Notes under the pieces: model-generated
What the model saw: the letters and a program-made list of their open reading frames with translations, nothing else
Database searches by the model: none
What the model was told of the DNA's origin: nothing
Assembly (NCBI GenBank): GCA_025054855.1
Contig: JANWZS010000009.1
Span: forward strand, 1 to 64,000
DNA: 64,000 nt
Reading direction: 5' to 3'
Source: Candidatus Nitrosocaldus sp.
Lineage (GTDB): Archaea > Thermoproteota > Nitrososphaeria > Nitrososphaerales > Nitrosocaldaceae
Program-made: the position numbers and the translations under genes
Part shown: positions 33,431-42,848 of the stretch, in pieces
How positions within the stretch are numbered: the first letter of the stretch is position 1
How the letters are laid out: every line of letters begins with the position of its first letter

Positions 33431-33490
33431 TATTTACATCTCATATGCGTATTATCAACGTATAATAATAGGTTGCATATAGCATAGCAT

Positions 33491-34219
33491 GTGCCTACAA
33501 GGATAGGTATAGTTGTATTCCCTGGGAGTAACTGCGACAGGGATATCTACCATGTCCTGAGGAGTGTTATGCATGTTGAGGCTGAGTTCGTATGGCATAA
33601 GCGTGATGATCTGCATGGTTACGATGCTATAGTCATACCTGGGGGGTTTGCGTATGCAGATAGGCTTAGGGCAGGGGTAATAGCAGCATTCAGCCCCGTC
33701 ATGCAAGGGGTTAAGAGACTGGCCAGGGATGGGGTACCAGTGCTGGGCATATGCAATGGCTTCCAGATACTTGTGGAGTCGGGTCTGTTGCCCGGGGCGT
33801 TTATGCGCAACGACTCCCTAACATTCACGTGCAGGTGGACCAGGCTGAGGTTGAGTGTAAATGGTAGCAGAACCCCGTTTACACTCCTACTCGAGAAGGG
33901 TAGGGTACTCAACATACCAGTGGCCAACCAGGAGGGCAAGTACTATGCTGATGAGGATACCCTCAGGGAGATGGAGAGGAATGAGCAGATAATCTTCAGG
34001 TATGAGGATAACCCCAACGGCTCGATCCATGATATAGGAGGGGTGTGCAACGAGCAGGGGAACGTGCTGGGCATGATGCCACATCCAGAGAGGGCATGTG
34101 AGGTCATGCTTGCTCCATCACCATCGATACATGGCTCAGCCTCTGAATCTGGCTATGGCGATGGTATGCTGATATTCAGATCGCTTGTATCGTACATTGA
34201 GCATAGGTGGGCATCATGA
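33491..34219 (+). CDS. purQ: Phosphoribosylformylglycinamidine synthase subunit PurQ
   Basis: 242 residues, class I glutamine amidotransferase that feeds ammonia to PurL. The N-terminal GIVVFPGSNCDRDI is characteristic. The nucleophile cysteine is in PVLGICNGFQILVESGLLPG, and the His/Glu partners are in GMMPHPERACE. Start is GTG 33491; an ATG two bases earlier is out of frame. The end of the gene overlaps the purL start by 4 bases (ATGA), showing coupling. A Ser-rich insert near the C-terminus (SPSIHGSASESGYGD) is longer than in most PurQ. Confidence 0.96.
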   Translation: MPTRIGIVVFPGSNCDRDIYHVLRSVMHVEAEFVWHKRDDLHGYDAIVIPGGFAYADRLRAGVIAAFSPVMQGVKRLARDGVPVLGICNGFQILVESGLLPGAFMRNDSLTFTCRWTRLRLSVNGSRTPFTLLLEKGRVLNIPVANQEGKYYADEDTLREMERNEQIIFRYEDNPNGSIHDIGGVCNEQGNVLGMMPHPERACEVMLAPSPSIHGSASESGYGDGMLIFRSLVSYIEHRWAS

Positions 34220-36435
34220 GCCTGAGCGACGAGGAGATCAGGTACCTCAGGGATGCACTGTCAAGGGAGCCCAACAGCGTAGAGTTGAGCATGGTATCTG
34301 CAGAGTGGTCTGAGCACTGCTCGTACAAATCATCTAGACCATACCTGAAGATGTTCAGTACTGAAGGCAAGCATGTGCTCATAGGCCCTGGGTATGATGC
34401 TGGAGTGCTGGATATAGGTAATGGCATGCTTCTAACCGTGCATATAGAGAGCCATAACCATCCATCTGCAGTAGAGCCGTATGGTGGTGCAGCAACAGGT
34501 ATAGGTGGAGTTGTAAGGGATATACTCAGCATGGGTAGCAGGCCAATAGCACTGCTCGATGCGCTGAGGTTTGCAGATATTAGATATGATAACCAGGCGA
34601 GGTGGTTGTTCAGGAACGTTGTTAGGGGCATAGCGGATTACGGTAACTGCATAGGCGTACCTACAGTCGCTGGAGAGGTTGAGTTCGATGACTCATTCAA
34701 GGACTACTGCCTTGTTGATGTTGCGTGCATAGGTGTGGTAAGGAAGGATAGGCTCGTAACGCTCAAGGGCGATGTTGGCGACCTAGTAGTTGTAGCGGGT
34801 AACAGGACAGGGAGGGATGGAATACATGGAGCTTCATTCGCATCCAGGGCATTTGAGGGCGAGGAGGAGGATAGATCTGCTGTGCAGATCCCAGATCCGT
34901 TCATGGGCAAACTCCTCATAGATGCGACCATGGAGTGTGTTGGGGCTGGATGCGTGAAGGCCATAAAGGACCTTGGTGGAGGGGGGCTCGCATGCTGCCT
35001 CTCAGAGACCGCAGATAAACTGGGCATGGGCATGCTCATAGACCTTGATGCCCTTCACCTGAGGGAGGGTATGAGCGCTGAGGAGATCATGATCTCAGAG
35101 TCACAGGAGAGGATGCTCTACATACTCGATCCATCCATGCTTGAGAGGTTCAAGGCCATAATGGATAAGTACGAGGTACCCTACTCGGTGCTCGGGAGGC
35201 TCACGGGTGATGGCTACCTTAGCATATACCATAACGGGAAGCAGGTAGCAAGGATAAGTGCGAGCGTGGTTGCAAACGCACCACTTGCCAAGCGTAAGGC
35301 TACTAAGCCAGGGTACATAGAGCATATAGCAGTGCACTCTAGGAAGCCGGAGGTGCCGGAGTACGATGATATGGCAGGTATACTGTTAGAACTGCTGGCC
35401 GATCCGAGCATAGCGAGCAAGGAGTGGGTCTACAGGCAGTACGATCATGAGGTGGGTTTGAGGACTATAGTGAAGCCTGGGCATGCGGATGCTGCAGTAC
35501 TCAGGGTATGGCCAGAGCATCATGATGGTATGGCTGCAGATCTAAGCGATGGATACAGGTATGTAGCAGTGAAGGTGGATGGCAACTCCAAGCAATGCTA
35601 CATAGACCCATACAATGGGAGCATGGGGTGCTTCTCGGAGGCATGCAGGAATGTTGCATGCGTTGGTGCAGAGCCCATAGCCATGGTTGATCATCTCCAG
35701 TTCGGGAGCCCTGAGGATGAGCATGTATTCTGGACGTTCGTGGAGTCAGTCAGGGGGTTGGCGGATTATGGAAGGTACATGGGCATACCGTGTGTAGGTG
35801 GCAAGGTGAGCTTCTACAACGAGACCAGGCAGGGGGCCATAAAGCCATCCCCTCTGGTATGTGTTGTGGGGCTGATCGATGATGATGGCAGGGTCTTGAA
35901 GGGCCATGCTGGGGATGGAGATATGCTAATGATCATCGGTCTCACCAAGGATGAGATGGGAGGCTCTGAGTACTATGAGTACATACACTCTATGCTCCAT
36001 GCCAATGTGCCAAAGGTCGATCTTGCGTATGATAAGAGTGCCAGGGATGCACTGCTGGCACTAGCAAGTTCTGGGCTTATAACATCTGCGCATGACTGCT
36101 CCAAGGGAGGGTTGGCAGTTGCCATAGCGGAGATGTGCATCTCATCAGGTATGGGAGCAAGGGTTGACCTTGGAAGCGTGCCGAGCACATGTACAAGGCT
36201 CGACGATCTGCTCTTCTCAGAGTCGCACTCTAGGTTCCTTGTATCCCTGCGCAGGGATGATATGGATGCTGTGAGTAGAGTGCTTGCCGGTTACCCTGTG
36301 CATGGAGCAGTGATAGGGAGGTTCGGTGGCAACTCACTCTCTCTTGAGTACAAGGGTAGCAGCATGAGCATAAGTCTCGAGAGCATGATCGATGCGTACG
36401 GTAGCGTGACGAGGTTGATGGGCCATGGAGGCTAG
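34216..36435 (+). CDS. purL: Phosphoribosylformylglycinamidine synthase subunit PurL
   Basis: 739 residues, the synthetase subunit (AIR synthase superfamily), which uses ATP to convert FGAR to FGAM. Signature blocks are SAEWSEHCSYKSS, VHIESHNHPSAVEPYGGAAT and GIGGVVRDILSMG, all near the active site. A second half-repeat has GSMGCFSEACRNVACVGAEP and the ATP-site DCSKGGLAVAIAEM. Length is usual for the small PurL. The start is ATG 34216, in the ATGA overlap with purQ, rather than GTG 34207. The purF start lies inside its last 11 bases. Confidence 0.96.
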   Translation: MSLSDEEIRYLRDALSREPNSVELSMVSAEWSEHCSYKSSRPYLKMFSTEGKHVLIGPGYDAGVLDIGNGMLLTVHIESHNHPSAVEPYGGAATGIGGVVRDILSMGSRPIALLDALRFADIRYDNQARWLFRNVVRGIADYGNCIGVPTVAGEVEFDDSFKDYCLVDVACIGVVRKDRLVTLKGDVGDLVVVAGNRTGRDGIHGASFASRAFEGEEEDRSAVQIPDPFMGKLLIDATMECVGAGCVKAIKDLGGGGLACCLSETADKLGMGMLIDLDALHLREGMSAEEIMISESQERMLYILDPSMLERFKAIMDKYEVPYSVLGRLTGDGYLSIYHNGKQVARISASVVANAPLAKRKATKPGYIEHIAVHSRKPEVPEYDDMAGILLELLADPSIASKEWVYRQYDHEVGLRTIVKPGHADAAVLRVWPEHHDGMAADLSDGYRYVAVKVDGNSKQCYIDPYNGSMGCFSEACRNVACVGAEPIAMVDHLQFGSPEDEHVFWTFVESVRGLADYGRYMGIPCVGGKVSFYNETRQGAIKPSPLVCVVGLIDDDGRVLKGHAGDGDMLMIIGLTKDEMGGSEYYEYIHSMLHANVPKVDLAYDKSARDALLALASSGLITSAHDCSKGGLAVAIAEMCISSGMGARVDLGSVPSTCTRLDDLLFSESHSRFLVSLRRDDMDAVSRVLAGYPVHGAVIGRFGGNSLSLEYKGSSMSISLESMIDAYGSVTRLMGHGG

Positions 36436-37870
36436 GGAGAACTGCGGTGTGGTTGCTGCATACTCCCTCTCTGGGAGTAATGTGATACCCATGGTCATAG
36501 ACTGCTTAAGGGCTTTACAGCATAGGGGGCAGGAGGCGTGGGGCATAGCAGTGCCCAAGATGGTGCCATACAAGAGGTACGGTCTGGTATCCAAGGCTGC
36601 ACCGTCCTTCAGCAAGATAGTCGAGAGGTATGCATCTAGAGCAGCCATAGGGCATGTGAGGTACTCAACCGTAGGCAAGAGCAACCTGAGGAATGCACAA
36701 CCCCTGAAGGTCAGGGACCTATGCATTGCCCACAATGGCACGATATCCAACTTCGATGAACTGGCAAGCATGACAGGGCTATGCTCATTCACACCCCAGA
36801 GCATGAGTGATACACTCGTAGCGGCAACGAGGCTTGTGGACCTGCTGGGCAAGAGTAACGATATGCCCTCTGCCCTAGATATACTGAGGAGGGAGATAGT
36901 AGGTTCATTTGCATTCACGTTCGTGACCAACGATGGGAGGGTGTATGCTGCTAGGGACCCGAAGGGCTTCAGGCCACTGGTTCTGGGCTACCACGAGGAG
37001 AGCAGCACGTACATAGTTGCGTCAGAGTCATGTGCGTTGGATGCTGTAGGGGCTGAACTGCTGAGGGATGTGGAGCCTGGCGAACTCGTAACCATGGATG
37101 ACTCTGGCTTGAGCAGCGAGATATTCGCCGTTGAGAGGCCGCATGCGCACTGTGCATTCGAGTACACGTACTTTGCCCACCCATCTAGCGTGATGGAGGG
37201 TATAAGCATATACTCTGCAAGGAAGAGTATAGGCAGGGTACTTGCAAGGAAGTACCAACTCGACGCTGATATAGTCATACCAGTGCCAGACTCTGCCAGG
37301 CCTGCTGCCCTAGGCTATGCCGAGGAGATGGGTATACCGTTCGAAGAAGGACTTATGAAGGACCGCTACAGCAGGAAGGGGCCGATAAGGAGCTTCATAG
37401 AACCTTACCAGCATGACAGGATGGAGATAGTGAGGAGGATAATCCCCATAAGAAGCGTAATAGAGGGTAGGGATGTTATAGTGATAGATGATAGCATAGT
37501 CAGAGGCACCAGTTCCATATCCATAGTCAACTCGCTGAGGAGCGCTGGGGCAAGGAGCATCAAGATGCTTGTGTGCTACCCTCCAATAAGGTTCCCATGC
37601 TACGCTGGTATAGACTTCCCATCGCAGGAGGAGTTGATAGCGTACAGGGTAAGCAGCGAGAAGGAGTGTAGTGACGAGGGGGAACTGGGCATGCTCGTAG
37701 CGAAGGCCATAGGGGTGGAGTTCGTCGGCTACAACGACATGGAGAGCCTGGCCAGTGCCATAGGACTGCCCAAGGAGGAGTTATGCTTCACATGCCACAC
37801 AGGCAACTACGAGAACCTCAAGATAAAACCACTCTTCAGGAGTAGGCAGCAACTGAAAGGGGGCGAATGA
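36425..37870 (+). CDS. purF: Amidophosphoribosyltransferase (PurF), iron-sulfur type
   Basis: 481 residues. It makes phosphoribosylamine from PRPP and glutamine, the first committed purine step. The catalytic cysteine is C7 (MEARENCGVVAAY) behind a short propeptide. The PRPP loop is DVIVIDDSIVRGTSS. Iron-sulfur cysteines fit CAFEYTYFAHPSS, FPCYAGIDFP and CFTCHTGNY, the pattern of the [4Fe-4S]-containing Bacillus-type enzyme. Oxygen sensitivity is therefore expected. The gene overlaps the end of purL by 11 bases. An 84-base gap, with a possible TATA (TTTATAAG, about 37922-37929), separates it from purK. Confidence 0.96.
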   Translation: MEARENCGVVAAYSLSGSNVIPMVIDCLRALQHRGQEAWGIAVPKMVPYKRYGLVSKAAPSFSKIVERYASRAAIGHVRYSTVGKSNLRNAQPLKVRDLCIAHNGTISNFDELASMTGLCSFTPQSMSDTLVAATRLVDLLGKSNDMPSALDILRREIVGSFAFTFVTNDGRVYAARDPKGFRPLVLGYHEESSTYIVASESCALDAVGAELLRDVEPGELVTMDDSGLSSEIFAVERPHAHCAFEYTYFAHPSSVMEGISIYSARKSIGRVLARKYQLDADIVIPVPDSARPAALGYAEEMGIPFEEGLMKDRYSRKGPIRSFIEPYQHDRMEIVRRIIPIRSVIEGRDVIVIDDSIVRGTSSISIVNSLRSAGARSIKMLVCYPPIRFPCYAGIDFPSQEELIAYRVSSEKECSDEGELGMLVAKAIGVEFVGYNDMESLASAIGLPKEELCFTCHTGNYENLKIKPLFRSRQQLKGGE

Positions 37871-37954
37871 TGAGAATGAACTACGACAATAATGATGATG
37901 ATGATGGAGATGTGGTATACTGATTTATAAGTTGCTTACACTAGTTGATCTGCG

Positions 37955-39199
37955 ATGATGTACAGCATGAACCCCGTGAGGATAGGGATAGTCGGAGGGG
38001 GCCAGCTAGGGAAGATGCTCGCCATGGAGGCTAAGAGGATGAGCATGAGGGTCAACATCCTTGACCCGTCTGAAGACTGCCCAGCATCTATGCTCGCAGA
38101 TGAGGTCATAGTGTCAGGGTTCAATGATGCTGAAGCAGTCACAAGGCTAGCAGAGATGAGCGATGTTGTAACCTATGAGATAGAGTTGGCAGATGCGGAT
38201 CTGCTGGAGAGGCTAGAGAGGAAGGGGCACAGGATCAGGCCCCCAGCCAGTGCGCTCAGGATAGTGCAGGATAAGTTCATGCAGAAGCATGTGCTGCGCA
38301 AGAACGGTATACCAGTGGCAGACTTCTTCCCCATCAAGGGTATGGACGATCTCCACTCGATAGCAGGGGATATAGGTTATCCTCTCATGCTGAAGGCCAA
38401 GAAGGGTGGTTATGATGGCAGGGGTAACATGCTTGTGAAGGGTGATGCGAGCATGGATAGGGTCAAGGGCTTCGTTGGGGCAAGAGGAGGATGGGATGCC
38501 GTGTACGTTGAGCGCTTCGTACCGTTCATCAAGGAGGTATCTGTGATAGTTGCCAGGAGTAGCAAGGGCGAGGTCGTGGCCTACCCTGTTGCGGAGAATG
38601 TACATGACAATGGCATACTGGATACAAGTATAGTGCCAGCAAGGATACCAGAGCCATTAGCAGAGAGGGCAAGGGAGATCGCCATGGATGTTATAGAGGC
38701 CCTAGGCGGTATAGGGGTCTTTGGAGTTGAGATGTTCGTTGCAAAAGGAAGTATGGGAGGGAGGAGGGATTCGGGCGAGGGTGCTGGTGCATATGTGCAT
38801 GGATATGCAGATGAAGGCGAAGGTGATGGGTATATACTCGTTAATGAGGTGGCACCGAGGGTACACAACACAGGCCACTACAGCATAGAGGCATGCAACG
38901 TATCCCAGTTCGAGCAGCATATAAGAGCGATACTCGACCTGCCACTGGTTGAGCCGAGGATGGTGTGCAGGGCAGCTGCGATGGTGAATATACTGGGCAA
39001 CGAGAGCATCGATGGCTACTACGCCATAGATGGGATAGAGAGGGTGATGGGCATGGGTGCGAGGGTCCACATATACGGCAAGAGGAGCAACAGGGGGAGG
39101 AGGAAGCTGGGGCATGTAACCATACTTGGTGATGATATAGATAGCGTGATCAGGGCTGCGATGCAGATCAAGTCCACCATCAGGCTAGTTAGCGTATAG
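37955..39199 (+). CDS. purK: N5-carboxyaminoimidazole ribonucleotide synthase (PurK)
   Basis: 414-residue ATP-grasp enzyme that carboxylates AIR with bicarbonate and ATP. It opens with [38 protein letters not shown] and [19 protein letters not shown] carry the ATP-grasp core. [20 protein letters not shown] and [16 protein letters not shown] close the active site. Between them is an unusual Gly-rich insert (about 263-290: [20 protein letters not shown] then ADEGEGDG). ATG 37955 gives the conserved N-terminus after a short lead. It precedes purE by 11 bases. Confidence 0.95.
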   Translation: MMYSMNPVRIGIVGGGQLGKMLAMEAKRMSMRVNILDPSEDCPASMLADEVIVSGFNDAEAVTRLAEMSDVVTYEIELADADLLERLERKGHRIRPPASALRIVQDKFMQKHVLRKNGIPVADFFPIKGMDDLHSIAGDIGYPLMLKAKKGGYDGRGNMLVKGDASMDRVKGFVGARGGWDAVYVERFVPFIKEVSVIVARSSKGEVVAYPVAENVHDNGILDTSIVPARIPEPLAERAREIAMDVIEALGGIGVFGVEMFVAKGSMGGRRDSGEGAGAYVHGYADEGEGDGYILVNEVAPRVHNTGHYSIEACNVSQFEQHIRAILDLPLVEPRMVCRAAAMVNILGNESIDGYYAIDGIERVMGMGARVHIYGKRSNRGRRKLGHVTILGDDIDSVIRAAMQIKSTIRLVSV

Positions 39200-39210
39200 G
39201 GTGTGATGGT

Positions 39211-39756
39211 ATGGAGGAGGGGAAGGGCGAGAAGGGCATCAAGAGGATTGCCGTGATAATGGGAAGTGACTCTGACCTTGAGGTTATGAAGGATGCATGC
39301 TCCCTCTTGGATGAGTTTGGTGTTGCGTATGAGGTGAGCATAGTCTCTGCACACAGGACCCCAGAGCGTATGTATGACTACGCAAAGAGTGCCAAGGATA
39401 GGGGTATAGAGGTCATAATAGCTGCTGCTGGGGGTTCAGCACACCTACCTGGCATGGTGGCATCGCTGACAACCCTACCAGTCATAGGCGTACCCATCAG
39501 ATCTGCAGCCCTCAACGGGCTGGACTCCCTGCTCTCCATAGTACAGATGCCCCCTGGTGTACCAGTGGCAACGGTAGCCATAAACGGTGCCAAGAATGCT
39601 GCACTGCTGGCATGTGCAATACTTGCACTGAAGGACCAGGATGTGGCGAGGAGGTTGGAGGAGTACAGGAAGGGTATGAAGGCTAATGTGCTTGATGCAG
39701 CAAGGATGCTCGAGGGTATGGGTTACAGGGCCTACCTTGAGCAGAAGGGCAAGTGA
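39211..39756 (+). CDS. purE: N5-carboxyaminoimidazole ribonucleotide mutase (PurE class I)
   Basis: 181 residues. It moves the carboxyl group from N5-CAIR to make CAIR. The signature [16 protein letters not shown] is followed by [29 protein letters not shown] and [20 protein letters not shown]. Together with PurK this is the bacterial-type two-step route. The N-terminal [12 protein letters not shown] is charged and poorly conserved. The end of the purine block lies here: no purC, purD or purH is seen in the window. Confidence 0.96.
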   Translation: MEEGKGEKGIKRIAVIMGSDSDLEVMKDACSLLDEFGVAYEVSIVSAHRTPERMYDYAKSAKDRGIEVIIAAAGGSAHLPGMVASLTTLPVIGVPIRSAALNGLDSLLSIVQMPPGVPVATVAINGAKNAALLACAILALKDQDVARRLEEYRKGMKANVLDAARMLEGMGYRAYLEQKGK

Positions 39757-39860
39757 GTATGTGGATAGATAGCAGGATGCGAAGCATCTAATATGTAATA
39801 TTTAGGCACTATAACCCAATGATTCCATGGATTATATACTGAGATTGCGCAGGTTCGTAC

Positions 39861-40964
39861 ATGGGTGTGGTATCATCCAGCGTGGAGGTTAACGTGGACC
39901 CAGAGAGAGCGTTCAGGTTCATAGCAGACCCAAGGAACATAGAACTCGTGTATCCTGAGAGCCTCAGGTTCAGGGTGCTTGAGGTACCAGAGCGTATTGG
40001 GGATGGTTCTAGGATAAGGATGGAGGCCAGACTACTGGGCCAGAGGTTCGAGTGGTACTCGGTCATCAGGGATTACAGGGAGGGCAAGGGGTTCACGGAT
40101 GAGGCGTATGATTCACCATTCCTGATGTGGAGGCATGAGCATGGTGTTAGAGTTGATGGCTCTACTAACGATGGTAGCGCTGAGAGTGATCATGGTAGCA
40201 GTGATGGTAGCAAGGGTTCAGGAAGGGGTGCATATTCAGTAGGTGTTGGCAGTAGTAGTAGTAATAGCAATAGTAGATGCATAATAGACGATAGGATAGA
40301 GTTCAAGACCGTGCTAGGCCCAATTGGTGATCTCTTCGCTACCAGGATGATATCCAGCATACTTGAGTACAGGAATCACAGGATCAGGGCACTGCTTGAA
40401 GGTAGGAGTGGTAGAGTCGATGCGGTGTACAAGGACCCTACGGTCATAAGCCTAGGCAGAGGCGCAGCACTATGCATAGTTATGACCATAATAGGTCTGC
40501 TGATCCCAGTGTATGCACAGGGCCTCGACATCTACCCATTGCTGGTAGCGAATGGTATAGCATGGCTCCTCCTCTGGTTCTTCACACATGACCTCCTCCA
40601 TCTCATAGTCGGTATGCTAGTCGGGGTAAGGTTCTCCCACTTCTACATAGGCATATCCAACCTGGTCAGGGCACTTAACGTGAGCCCAAAGTACAGGATG
40701 CTCTTCGTAGCCTTGGGCCTCAAGATAGATAGGAAGGGTAGCAGTGCATCCAAGCGTGGGTATGCGGCAATGTACATCTCAGGCCCATTGGCAAGCATGC
40801 TCATCCCATTCTACGTGCCATCGTACATGCTCATCATGAATGGCGAGCATACTGTAGCATCGCTCTTCCTTGCCATATCCATCATCAACCTTGTGGTAGA
40901 TGCCATAATGAGCTCTAGGCACGGCTGCATAAGGAAGGGGGTGAGGGCACTATCGAGACCCTGA
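39861..40964 (+). CDS. SRPBCC domain fused to a membrane M50-like domain with HDxxH
   Basis: 367 residues. Residues 1-95 and 140-180 look like one SRPBCC (polyketide-cyclase/START) domain: VEVNVDPERAFRFIADPRN, followed by LRFRVLEVPERIGDGSRI. It is interrupted by a Ser/Gly/Asn-rich tract (100-138, GSSSSNSNS) that is coded by AGT/GGT triplets. Residues 200-360 contain four or so membrane helices. FFTHDLLHLIVGMLVGVRF holds H243, D244 and H247, resembling the HExxH of site-2 proteases with Glu replaced by Asp. A late INLVVDAIMSS could supply the second motif. Zinc protease activity is therefore possible but unproven. No family member with this architecture is known to me. Confidence 0.6.
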   Translation: MGVVSSSVEVNVDPERAFRFIADPRNIELVYPESLRFRVLEVPERIGDGSRIRMEARLLGQRFEWYSVIRDYREGKGFTDEAYDSPFLMWRHEHGVRVDGSTNDGSAESDHGSSDGSKGSGRGAYSVGVGSSSSNSNSRCIIDDRIEFKTVLGPIGDLFATRMISSILEYRNHRIRALLEGRSGRVDAVYKDPTVISLGRGAALCIVMTIIGLLIPVYAQGLDIYPLLVANGIAWLLLWFFTHDLLHLIVGMLVGVRFSHFYIGISNLVRALNVSPKYRMLFVALGLKIDRKGSSASKRGYAAMYISGPLASMLIPFYVPSYMLIMNGEHTVASLFLAISIINLVVDAIMSSRHGCIRKGVRALSRP

Positions 40965-40999
40965 TAGTAGGGTTCATAGCAGGGTGCATAGCCACTGGA

Positions 41000-41398
41000 G
41001 TGATAAGCTTAATCCAGTACCCATTCTGGAGGAGGTGGGGGATGCTCGGAGTCCTCGAGTGGCATGAGAACCAGTGCCTGATGTCCATGATACTCAAGAG
41101 GAGCCCCGAGACCCTCACCAAGGAAGGGTTCATACTCCACTTCCTGAACGGAGGGCTTGCAGCACTCTTTTATGCGCTGGTGGTGAAGAGCATCCCTCTA
41201 ACCATGGACACCAACCTGCTCGGCGTATCCTTCGGTCTGCTGCTCTGGATACTGACCCTCGCACCTATACACAAGCCCATAACTGGTGTATCCATAACCA
41301 GGCATCCGCTGGGCTACAGACCCATATTGCTGAGCCTAGTCGCCCATGTGGTGTACGGGGTTGTTGTTGCGCACATAGTAGTGGTATGGCTTGGTTAG
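41000..41398 (+). CDS. Multi-span membrane protein of unknown function, N-terminus uncertain
   Basis: 132 residues from a GTG at 41000. Hydrophobic segments are visible (ILHFLNGGLAALFYALVV, LLGVSFGLLLWILTLAP, PILLSLVAHVVYGVVVAHIV). The frame is open upstream of 41000 and codes a hydrophobic stretch (ETLIVGFIAGCIATG) just after the previous gene's stop, without ATG, GTG or TTG, so a first helix is probably missed through an unusual start codon (CTG 40961 overlaps the TGA of the SRPBCC gene) or a base error. Its last 8 bases overlap the start of the endonuclease V-like gene. Function is unknown. Confidence 0.65.
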   Translation: MISLIQYPFWRRWGMLGVLEWHENQCLMSMILKRSPETLTKEGFILHFLNGGLAALFYALVVKSIPLTMDTNLLGVSFGLLLWILTLAPIHKPITGVSITRHPLGYRPILLSLVAHVVYGVVVAHIVVVWLG

Positions 41399-41834
41399 GA
41401 TCAACCTCATAGACCCCCTCTACCTCATGGATCAGCACCTGCTCGCTGAGCATAACGAGATGCTCATGCTGATCTCCCACTTCAGGCGCTACCCACTGAC
41501 TCGAGATGATGCATCCAGGATACCTGAGAGGTTCGTCCTTGGTAGGGGGCATATGATCTTCTTCAAGGACAAACTCCTCTACATAAAGAGGAGGCATGAT
41601 GAGATAAGGGGGGAGATGGCCAGGAGGGGCTACAGGAGCAGGAGGGTCATCAGCATAGATGGCTTCCCAAGAACCATGCTGAGGGATTGGAGGCCTGATG
41701 CGCATGATGTCACCATAATAAAGGCAAGGCTTATAGAGAGGGTAAGGAGCAAGCCATGGCTCTACACATACTATGGCAGGAGGCTTGCCCTGGATACGCT
41801 CATACGCCTCATCGAGGATGCTACTTGGCACTAG
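41391..41834 (+). CDS. Pyrimidine-dimer DNA glycosylase, T4 endonuclease V (DenV)-like
   Basis: 147 residues, TTG start at 41391 inside the previous gene's end. The sequence parallels T4 endonuclease V: MVRINLIDPLYLMDQHLLAE for MTRINLTLVSELADQHLMAE, then FVLGRGHMIFFKDKLLYIKR for [20 protein letters not shown], and KPWLYTYYGRRLALDT near the end. The glutamate at the E23 position (catalytic in T4) is present as the E of LLAEHNE. The T4 enzyme uses the free amino group of Thr2. Here residue 2 is Val, which still leaves an alpha-amine. It repairs UV-made pyrimidine dimers. Bacteria, viruses and some archaea carry this family. Confidence 0.85.
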   Translation: MVRINLIDPLYLMDQHLLAEHNEMLMLISHFRRYPLTRDDASRIPERFVLGRGHMIFFKDKLLYIKRRHDEIRGEMARRGYRSRRVISIDGFPRTMLRDWRPDAHDVTIIKARLIERVRSKPWLYTYYGRRLALDTLIRLIEDATWH

Positions 41835-41883
41835 GATATGGATTAGCACTAGGTTTATTTACGTGAGTCAGGCTAGTTCACTC

Positions 41884-42786
41884 ATGGTCTATGTGAGGAT
41901 GAAGAGCATACGGGGCATAAGGTATGCATACCTGGTTGAGAGCGTATGGGATAGGGAGAGGAAGCAACCTAAGCAGAGGACCATAAGGTACCTGGGCAGG
42001 GTGGATAGCATAAGCATAGAGGATATACCTGAGGCGTACAGGAGCGACCCGAACGTACTCAAGTTCCTTAACATAGTCAGTGAGTCAAGGGTCAGCAAGG
42101 GCCACTCTGATGATGGCGAGGGTGTAGAGGAGGCTCAGGGGCAGGTGGAGATCATACTGAGTGAGGATAACAGGAGCATTATAGAGATGCTCTCATCAGG
42201 CAACGTTGGGATGCTGATGAGCATATACAAGGGCTTCCTTGAGAGGTACAGGCGCAAGGATGTAGCCATGCTGGAGTTCTACGAGCAGATCATAATCCCT
42301 GCGCTCAACGAGGTGGGGCAACTCTGGCTCAGGAACGAACTCGGGATAGCTATGGAGCATGTATGCAGCAACACAACGCTAGGCCTTATACAGATGATCG
42401 AGGAGTTCAACTCCCTGACCAATGGTGAGAGCAGGAAGGGTGATGTGCTCATATGCACCCCGTATGGAGACCTACACAGCATACCATGCAAGATGGTGGA
42501 GTCCATACTCTTGGGCAAGGGCTACAGGGTGCACAACATAGCCCCATCCACACCCAAGGAGACCGTGCTTAGGTACATGGAGGAGGTAGGCGCCAATACC
42601 GTCATAGTATCAGTAACATTATCATCAAGGGCGAAGGCTGCAGAGAGGCTTGTGCAGGAGCTTATGAGCAGATACGGTGATAGGGTGATGGTGGTGGTGG
42701 GGGGCAGGGGGTCTGAGGGTATCAGTCCTGCTGGCAAAGGGGTCATCGTGGTTAGGGACATGCGCCAGCTGCTCTCACTCCTCTGA
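41884..42786 (+). CDS. B12-binding (corrinoid) domain protein with an unusual N-terminal module
   Basis: 300 residues. Residues 1-55 form a beta-rich basic module (MVYVRMKSIRGIRYAYLVES and KQPKQRTIRYLGRVDSI) that resembles the N-terminus of IS1634-type transposases. Residues 90-300 resemble cobalamin-binding regulators: a four-helix part with ALNEVGQLWLRNELGIAMEH, then a Rossmann part with ICTPYGDLHSIPCKMVESIL. The latter holds the B12-coordinating D196 and H198 (DxHxxG, with Gly replaced by Pro). MVVVGGRGS closes the fold. Such proteins act as light or B12 sensors or as corrinoid carriers. TATA GTTTATTTACG (about 41852-41862) fits ATG 41884. Confidence 0.78.
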   Translation: MVYVRMKSIRGIRYAYLVESVWDRERKQPKQRTIRYLGRVDSISIEDIPEAYRSDPNVLKFLNIVSESRVSKGHSDDGEGVEEAQGQVEIILSEDNRSIIEMLSSGNVGMLMSIYKGFLERYRRKDVAMLEFYEQIIIPALNEVGQLWLRNELGIAMEHVCSNTTLGLIQMIEEFNSLTNGESRKGDVLICTPYGDLHSIPCKMVESILLGKGYRVHNIAPSTPKETVLRYMEEVGANTVIVSVTLSSRAKAAERLVQELMSRYGDRVMVVVGGRGSEGISPAGKGVIVVRDMRQLLSLL

Positions 42787-42848
42787 TTTGGGCACTAGTT
42801 GAAAGATTACCACTATTATTTATATACATGGTTAAGGGCAGGTAGACC

